Below are positions 57,500 through 64,000 of a stretch of DNA of 64,000 nt, one piece after another. The DNA comes from Symsagittifera roscoffensis (lineage: Eukaryota; Xenacoelomorpha; Acoela; Convolutidae). Numbering within the stretch: the stretch's first letter is position 1; the number at the start of each line of letters is the position of its first letter. The DNA lies in assembly GCF_963678635.1 (NCBI RefSeq), contig NC_087066.1, forward strand, positions 46,473,129-46,537,128, read 5' to 3'. The position numbers were made by a program, and so were the translations under genes. The notes below the pieces were generated by a model. The model searched no databases. It saw only the letters and a program-made list of their open reading frames with translations, and was not told where the DNA came from.

Positions 57500-58680
57500 G
57501 GGTACACGTCAGAATAGACTGCAGTACGTTATCTTTCACGTCCTTCCATTCTTCAGAGGTCAATTTTGCCACGATATAAGCTGGGTGCAGAGCGTTTGCG
57601 AGGAGCCAAATTACGGGAACAGACTTGATATATGGGTTTTTGCAGCCTCCAACCATTCACGATACTCACTGCCATGTTCTCTGTAAGACCATGGAGATCT
57701 TTCCACAGCTTGGCCAGCAGTAACTTGATCGGACTGCAAAAAATACAAAGCAACAAAAACAGGCTTTAGACACTAGACTCCATCTTTGTCATCTTGGAAT
57801 AAAGTCAGACTCTTTGTGTTGTCCAACCGGTTTGCCCTGTGACTCAGAGAAGTATACAGCGTTTTTCTCAACAACTAACTTAAGTTTCGTCTATGAATTT
57901 TGGTATCATTCCACCAAATGGACAACGCTTTTCATCGTACATTAGAGGTCTCAGTGTTCCTTCGTTTTCGCGCAACGCTTTTGGTAACCGACAATTCCAG
58001 AATATTTTGGCCACTTCTGTTACCTTGGCAACAACTGACGTGGGCACCAAATCCTTTGCCAAAAAGTTCATTTGATGAGCTGCACAGCCATTTTTTTCGG
58101 TAGCAACTTACAGTCTCATTTTTCATATTTTCTGTGTCTGCTGTCACAGGTGTAATAAGAATGACTCCATACTTAACTTCAGCTTTTTTTGATGTGCAAA
58201 TTCACCTCGGCCAGATATTTGCTCACGCTACTGCTGCCTGATGTATCAGTTGTCCGAACAATATAAACTTTGTTTTTATGCTGGATGGATGCCGCAACAA
58301 TTGGGTTATTACAGGTATTCACCCACCCATTGATCAAAGAGTCATTTCCCCTCCATCTCTGTGTACACTGCGTCTAGAATATCTGCCCCCGGTTTTTTTG
58401 GCGGTTGATAAACTGGCCTCATCATCAAACAGAGATACTTGAACTGCGGGGAATCTACTGCAGAGAATTGGATGTTATCGCGAAGAAAAAAGTCAAATCG
58501 CCGTGTCAATTTTCCTTTTTTCGTCTGTTGTTACAGAAACAGTATAATTCTTTGCATGATGCTTCCGGATTCGATCTGGGTTTGCTGCTGCTTCGTGCCC
58601 GCAGATGTTGGATCTTGACTTGTTTCCAGATCTTTCAAAATGTTCGTAGGTAGAATCAAAAGAGCGGCAACCAGATCCAA
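57500..58680 (-). pseudogene. hAT-superfamily transposase remnant (DUF659-like)
   Basis: On the minus strand several broken pieces line up in transposase order. SPQFKYLCLMMRPVYQPPKK at about 58385-58450 is the start of the DUF659-like domain. NPIVAASIQHKNKVYIVRTT then DTSGSSSVSKYLAEVN follow at about 58195-58310, and EVKYGVILITPVTADTENM at about 58125-58185. GCAAHQMNFLAKDLV at about 58045-58090 is the CxAH..N...KD signature. LPKAL...GTLRPL and finally LLANALHPAYIVAKLTSEEW at about 57560-57620 complete the order. At least three frame changes and stops are present, so it is dead. It may belong to a decayed DNA transposon; terminal inverted repeats were not found by eye. Confidence 0.65.
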
Positions 58681-58760
58681 CTTTCTGAAATGAGTCAGTT
58701 TGTAGTTTTAATAAATAACAGTAGTAAATAACAAGTCTGGTTAAATATTGTTAAATAACG

Positions 58761-59175
58761 CGGCTCTATTATTGATAGAGGCAGTAACATCTGTAGAAAA
58801 TTGAAAAGGTAACCAGAAGATCCAAGAACTGTTTGGGTCTTGTGCTTTTAAGTTAAGATGCTTCAAAGCTTTCATTAGGTTGATTTTAAATAACATTGTT
58901 TTTAGCCCTGTAAATAACAGGGGTGTTAATATCAATGCAACCCTTCTATAGCGCATCTGTAGAAAAATAAAAAGGTAACCAGAAGATCCAAGAACTGTTT
59001 GGGTTCTGTGCTTTTAAGTTAAGATGCTTCAAAGCGTTCATTAGATTGATTTTAATGTAAACAAACTATTATTGTTCAGCATTTCTAAATCACTTGGCAA
59101 CTGTTCTTGGGTTTTATGCTGTTCTACTCTGATTTGGCGGCTCTATTGATAGAGGCAGTAACATTAAAGTGAACT
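58761..59175 (+). repeat. Direct repeat of about 110 bases with 166-base period
   Basis: ATCTGTAGAAAAT...GGTAACCAGAAGATCCAAGAACTG through CTTCAAAGCTTTCATTAG occurs at 58789-58890 and again at 58955-59058. The lead-in GGCGGCTCTATT(ATT)GATAGAGGCAGTAACAT occurs at 58759-58790 and a third time at 59136-59165. It looks like two and a half tandem units. Confidence 0.8.
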
Positions 59176-60429
59176 AATTCAAGAAGGTTGCATAAACCAG
59201 TCTTGATGGCTAAAGTTAGTTATGTGGGATAATTCAGGGCAGAAAAATGATTCCTTTAGTTTTTTTGTTGTCTTTGGTTGGCACAATGGTCATCAGTTGC
59301 GCTTTTTTAACGCATTAAAGAGATTGTCAAATTAATTTTAAAAAAACGATTTGATGTTTTCACAATTAAATTCATTTTGTATGCTTCAGTGCACGAAAGG
59401 TAATTTGGTCTGCTAAATCTCTCGATCGAAATCAAGCTTTGCATGCAAATGCTGTAAATGGTGATAAGCTCCCATCAATTTTGAATGGTTTGATAAGCTA
59501 CATGATGAGTTTTATTTTAAAGATCCTTGTTCTTTGGAATTCATATTTTATCTGACTTGATATTTTTCTTAACGAATTCCATTACAAACAAACAATTTGA
59601 AAATTTGATAGTCGAAATGCAAAGCATAGAACAACGGTTGTCAAATAACTTCAAACAATATAAAGGTTAGTTATATCTGATCGACAAAAAGGTTCAAGTA
59701 CCTGCACTACTTTATTTTCGACTGACCGGGACAGTTGATTTGATCAGCTGCAAAATGAATATGAAGATTTGAAGTCAATCAAAGATTGACGGCGCAATTG
59801 TATGGAGATTATATACTGAAGTTTAATTATGCAATAACCTCGAGGCTAGAAAAATATTGCAATCTGCATCATCTAGTTTGTTTCAACCACCCTTAGCCAA
59901 TCTCCAAGTCACGGTGTCATGACTGGCACCAACCGATAACGCTAATAACATGAATTTCAATTATTGAAATGCAACAGTCGAAAAAAGTGTACAATTTTAA
60001 TTAAATGTCATTTCGTTATCGCATTCTAGGCTTATAATTGGACAGATATATTTCGAAGAATTTTTTCAACAATTTCATTGGATGTTTTTCATAAATGTGA
60101 CGCGGGCCAAGCTGCCTCAACAATTTGGCTGCATTTAAATTATTCGCATTTAAGTTGCGATTTTTCCGAAGCTAGTTAGCGCCAAATTTTTGACAATTTT
60201 AAGTAACCAGAAACCGTGCATAAGGTCGTCTGAAACAATTGTCTATCATTTCAGCACGTAAAACAATGTCGAAAAATCTATTTATCTGTTTAAATCTGTC
60301 TGCCACTCTCCTCGTAATTAAACTTTGCCATCTCTCACGCTCAAGCTTTCTGAACGAAATAAAACTTGCAAGTTTAAACTGTTTCCCAAATTGCAATCAA
60401 TGAAAAAATTTTCGATTTTGCTGTTTATG
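59176..60429. other. AT-rich intergenic DNA
   Basis: I find no coding, repeat or RNA signal of note in this stretch. Short frames on both strands lack family features. Confidence 0.5.
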
Positions 60430-60509
60430 AATGCAAAGTCCGAATGTAAGGCTGTTCAGCATGGGAGGGACAGGGAAAGGCAAGACAGGGGAGGAGAAGG
60501 CAGGTGATG

Positions 60510-61345
60510 GCAAGGAAAGGTCACCCATCCATCCAACCCTCTACCCAACCAGCCGTCAATCCAGCCATCATATCCAGCCAGCTAGCCATCGATCCAGTCA
60601 GACATTCTTACTTGAATCTATCTAGCCAGACATTCATACCTCTATTCAGCCATCCATTCGCCCAGCCATCTAATCGGCCATTTATCTAACAAACTTGCTA
60701 TGCATCAATCTATCATTCATCAGTTCATCCAATCATTCATCGATCTATTATCTATCAATCCATCCATTCATTCACTCAGCCATCATTCAGCCTTATACCC
60801 GGCTTTCTATCCATCGTACGATCTAGAAATAATTCCAACCATGCATCCATTGTTCGCTCCATTCCTCCACTCATTCCTCAATCCAGAATCCATTGATGCA
60901 TCCAGCTACCCATCGGACCAGTCATTTGTCCAGCCAATCATCTATCCGGTCATCCATCGATTCATGTAACCAGTCATTGATTTATCCAGTCATCGGTTCA
61001 TCGATCGCTCCATCCTTCAGCCATCCACCCGTCTATTCGTCGATCCATCCATCCGGTCAATCATTCGTTAATCCGGCTATTCATCCGAGCATTCAGCCAA
61101 CCATCCAGGTAGCCAGCCTTCCAATCATTCCTCCAGCGAGCCATCCAGTGGATCCATTCAACCAGCCATTCATCGATCCGTCCAGTCTAGTCGTCCACCA
61201 ATCCATCCAACCAGTTATCCATGGATTAAGCTTTCATTCGATCCATCCCGCCATCGATTCATCCATCCACCTATTGATTCATCCATCCACCTATCGATTC
61301 ATCCAACCAGCCAGCCATTCATCCAGGCATCTGAGTTTTCGATGC
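60510..61345 (+). repeat. ATCC/ATTC-rich minisatellite
   Basis: About 830 bases of degenerate tetranucleotide-based repeat (CATCCATCCA, CAGCCATTCATCGATCC, CCATCCAACCAGCC). Units are irregular, with larger echoes such as the doubled ATTGATTCATCCATCCACCTAT at about 61255-61300. The Ile/His/Pro/Ser-rich frames running through it are a consequence of the repeat. It ends 60 bases before an exon acceptor, so it lies within an intron or directly upstream of the split gene. Confidence 0.88.
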
Positions 61346-61404
61346 TACGAACTTGAGTTTGTTGCAGATTTTTTTCATTAAAGATATTCGTTGTCGTTTT
61401 TCAG

Positions 61405-61670
61405 AAGCAACTCTAGCTGCACTGGGATTGCTATTTAATCTCAAGTCCAACGGCTTTGGACCAGGTAAGTTGCTCAAAATCACTAATGTAATAAACAATT
61501 AGGCCCTAACTGTGCTAACTCTTTCGCTGTGACTCCTCTGCTCGAAGGTTACCTTAAACAGATTCCTCTATCTGTTGAGGACTCAACCTGGCGCAAAAGA
61601 CGCTCGCAAAATGTATGTTATTGATTTGGTCACCGTTTGATTATTGCGTATCCAGTGGATTGACTCCTGA
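61405..61670 (+). CDS. 3' exons of an unidentified split gene (three exons, tiny introns)
   Basis: Three exons are visible: 61405-61464 (after TTTTTCAG), 61503-61612 and 61656-61670 ending in TGA. The introns are 61465-61502 (GTAAGT...ACAATTAG, 38 nt) and 61613-61655 (GTATGT...TATCCAG, 43 nt). Phases match: the last base of the first exon completes a Gly codon, and the second intron is phase 0. The encoded C-terminus is about 61 residues with ALGLLFNLKSNGFGPGPNC, EGYLKQIPLSVEDSTWRKRR and ends WIDS. I do not recognise the protein. The dibasic RKRR could be a nuclear or processing signal. The upstream exon is not identified; the preceding intron would contain the minisatellite. Confidence 0.6.
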
Positions 61671-62349
61671 CCTTTACTGTCGCTAAATGTGACAAAACAA
61701 CTTTCTTTGGAGAGAATGGTCTTAAAATCAAATAGTACGATCATTTGTAACTAGGCCACCATGTGATGTTAGTGAGATTTTTGCTTGGGTCATAGGAACA
61801 AACAAATAATATAGTTCTCTAACAGTGCTAACAAAATATGCAATAAAGTTTCAAAATATGCAATATAATTCATTGAAAAGGTTGAAAGTTATTGGAAAGG
61901 ACAGACAAAGGGCACACTATGTGCCCACTAGACGCCTAACCTACTGTTAGTAGTGCAGATAGTCTACTTCATAAATAAAGAATAAACGGAATTCCATTTA
62001 AATCACATACTTCCATACACACATCAAACACATCAAAAAATTCAAATGATTGTTTTTAGAAATGTTTTAAAAAACGGTCCCCCATGACCTCCTTTAGCAG
62101 TGGGTAGCCGTTAGTGACTATGCTTATGGCATAATTGCATAATATACCGCAGTAGGTTCTATTTTCAATATATGCGTAGTTAAAAGTCAGTTTGGTCCTG
62201 AAGTTCGCTAGTTTTAGCCCTGAAACTCACGGAAGTTCAAGATGGGTTTCAATTACAAAGTCATCTGAAAGCCAAAATCAAGAATGGATGAAAAGATATC
62301 CAGGACATGGTCATTATTTGATTTACAATTCTAGTTATTAAGTGTTTTT
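61671..62349. other. 3' flank of the split gene and intergenic DNA
   Basis: AATAAA-type signals occur at 61973 and 61981, about 300 bases after the stop, and could serve the split gene's mRNA. Otherwise no supported feature. Confidence 0.4.
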
Positions 62350-62600
62350 ACGTTTGCGATTAGCAAGCGTTTTCAAACTGGAATATAGACTTTTTTCTAG
62401 TTAAAAACTAGTTTAACAAAATCAGTTGAATCACTTGCTGTCTATACAGCTGACTTCTTTGAACTTCTCTCCTCTTACCATCTTACAGGTTGCTTCCCGA
62501 TTGGCCTGGAGATAAATTAGTTGCCTTTGTGCTCTAAGGTCGGGGGTTCGAGTCGTGCCCGGATCTTGTTTTTTTTCTCTATCAAGTAAATTGAAAATAA
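62350..62600 (+). repeat. tRNA-derived SINE-like repeat, copy 2
   Basis: GGGGGTTCGAGTCGTGCC at 62541-62558 is a B-box-like segment. TTGGCCTGGAGATAAATTAG upstream resembles an A box, and TTTTTTTT at 62570 could terminate polymerase III transcription. The upstream flank GCGATTAGCAAGCG...AGACTTTTTTCTAG (62357-62400) matches the flank of copy 1. The tRNA stems are incomplete, so it is a SINE-type relic rather than a functional tRNA. Confidence 0.5.
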
Positions 62601-62646
62601 AAAATCCGAGACTAATGAATGGTTGGTTTTTCGTTTGTTAGATAAG

Positions 62647-63110
62647 TTTCATTGCAGTTGCAAGTGGAAGTGTTGTTCATTCTAATTTTAGGGGGGACTT
62701 GAAAGATTTTTAAAAATGCATAAGATTTTTTATTTCGGTTCAGTTGGTGTCAGCTCAAAGATTCAGCTGTTGCAGCATTACTGATTTTTTTTGCTGTAAG
62801 CAACTTTCGTTGTAGATGCAAGTGCAAGTGCTGTTCATTCTAGTTTGAAGGGGGAATTGAACGATTTTTAAAAAAATTCGTAAAATCTTTTTTTTTCGGT
62901 TCAAGTGGTTTCAGCTCAAAGATAGTTGGCTTAGTTGCCACATCACTGTTTTTTCTTCTACTTTAAACAACTTTCATTGTAGTTGCAAGTGCAAGTGTTG
63001 TCAATTGTTGTTTGAGGTGGGACTTAAAATTTGTTTTTATGAAATCATATTTTTTTGGCTCAACTTGTGTATGCTCAAAGATTTTTGGCTTCATGTTTTT
63101 GCGCAAATTT
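62647..63110 (+). repeat. Three tandem units of about 160 bases
   Basis: Units start near 62647, 62806 and 62972, each with TTTC(A/G)TTG(C/T)AG(T/A)TGCAAGTG, GTTCATTCTA-like sequence, a GGGGA/GGGACTTGAA segment, a T-rich run and TTCAGCTCAAAGAT. The end of the second unit, GGCTTAGTTGCCACATC, links it to the repeat family at 55.3 and 56.7 kb. They lie directly after SINE-like copy 2 and may be its amplified tail. Confidence 0.75.
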
Positions 63111-64000
63111 TCTTTACGCTGTTGCTGCTTTAAATTCAAATCTCTGGCATGTTTGCCTGGAATGAACTTCTCTCGAGACTTATGAAAGTTCATATGACCT
63201 AGTTTTGTTTCAATAATTTTCATTTTTCCGGATTTTTATATAAGTTTTAATGTTTGTGTTGTATCGCAAGTGGTGCGAAGCTCCGGTTCGCCCCTTTGTA
63301 CAAGACACTTTTTTAACCTTCAATTTTTTTAATTAAGCACAAAACAAGCAATTTCATGTTTTTTAAAAAAGTTTTTTTTAGTAAATCTCCATTGTCAGTC
63401 AGAAAATTCGGAAGCTTAGGCCCCTACTTTTAAACGAGTGTGTCCTCATTTTTTTCTGCGAAAAGGTTCCTAAAAAGAAAGAACTTAAGTTTTTCTGTTT
63501 TGTACATTGATTTATGTTTTTGTTAAACAAAGAATTAAAGCGAAAAGTTGATTGCATTTTGTTAACAGAGCAAATACATAGTTCAGGGTCATAGGCACAC
63601 ACAGCCCGTGTACTTTTAGTAATCCGCAAATTAAAAAAAGTTAGAATTACTGTCGTATTCAAATTTGTACAAAGTAAGTTTGGACGAATTTTTTTTGCAA
63701 TAAACGAATGGGTTTCAAGGCCGAATTTATGTTACAACCAAATATTAGCGAGCCATATTGATTGATTGGTTTGAATTTATAAATATGGTACTTCAATAAA
63801 ACATTTCGAGGAGCAAAAAGTCGAATTGTTGATAAAATACATTAATGTCGACCTAATTTAATTCTGACTTTGAAAAAATGATCTTGAGTTGAAAATCTGT
63901 TGTCAATTATGACACCAACTAATCAGATGAATGCGTAGGTATCTGAGAATATGTTTTAATTAATAACTCAATAATAGAAGTTTTGATTTTTTTTGAAGGC
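63111..64000. other. AT-rich noncoding DNA to the window end
   Basis: TGTTGTATCGCAAGTGGTGCG at 63257-63277 echoes 56166-56186 (repeat family). A minus-strand 87-codon frame at 63399-63662 has no features that would support a gene. Confidence 0.5.

Noticed and set aside
60390-60508. Upstream exon of the split gene, starting with MKKFSILLF or MQSPNVRLF
   Set aside because: The strong GTAAGG donor at 60448 gives a stop when joined to 61405; the alternative GTGATG donor near 60503 keeps the frame, but the site is weak and the peptide unconvincing.
60700-61381. Protein-coding frames of 89 and 162 codons rich in Ile, His, Pro and Ser
   Set aside because: They are the translation of ATCC/ATTC minisatellite units and have no other support.

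Overview
This is eukaryotic, metazoan DNA. It carries Ty3/gypsy-type retroelements, a hAT-type DNA-transposon relic, tRNA-derived SINE-like repeats, minisatellite DNA, a split gene with very short GT-AG introns (38 and 43 nt) and two PIR-1-type RNA phosphatase genes. Both phosphatase genes have TTTTAG acceptor sequence 5-6 nt before the ATG. Tiny introns plus that acceptor placement suggest a lineage with compact genes and perhaps spliced-leader trans-splicing (appendicularian, nematode, flatworm or similar). I cannot fix the species.

Positions 1-48744 are almost entirely two giant LTR retroelements of one family, one nested in the other. The inner element R (22924-47547, minus strand, 24.6 kb) has both LTRs (5' LTR 46726-47547, 3' LTR 22924-23838), a candidate primer-binding site, a 2.9-kb leader full of an ACCCCTCCGGATTG-type motif, gag-pol, a 0.4-kb gap, a second long reading frame (ORF2), a polypurine-tract-like TGTCCGGGGAGTA and the 3' LTR. 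It sits in the 3' noncoding end of the outer element L (plus strand, 1-22923). L resumes at 47548 and ends in its own 3' LTR (47856-48744); its 5' end lies left of the window. The apparent giant inverted repeat is explained by this nesting.

The gene order in both elements is gag (coiled coil, capsid-like region, two CCHC knuckles), aspartic protease, RT, RNase H, integrase with GPY/F module, acidic tail, then a macro-domain-like module that looks ancestrally fused to pol. ORF2 (about 2,950 codons once secondary duplications are removed) lies in the env position but has no env hallmarks. It contains a coiled coil, an SGNH/GDSL hydrolase-like domain with GDS, GTND and DGIH motifs, a second GIND-containing module and possibly a third degenerate one. 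All frames are broken in both copies. L has a fresh 3.8-kb tandem duplication of the ORF2 3' part and a 1.4-kb RT-RNase H patch nearly identical to R. R has a 0.74-kb piece of its own pol inserted into ORF2.

From 48745 to 64000 the window is host sequence: two adjacent single-exon PIR-1/DUSP11-like genes (49778-50779; 50981-53767, the second with a long Arg/Ser/Gly-rich tail), AT-rich intergenic DNA, two tRNA-like/SINE loci, a hAT transposase fossil (57500-58680, minus), a 166-bp tandem repeat, an ATCC-rich minisatellite (60510-61345), the 3' end of an unidentified split gene (61405-61670) and a three-unit repeat near 63 kb.
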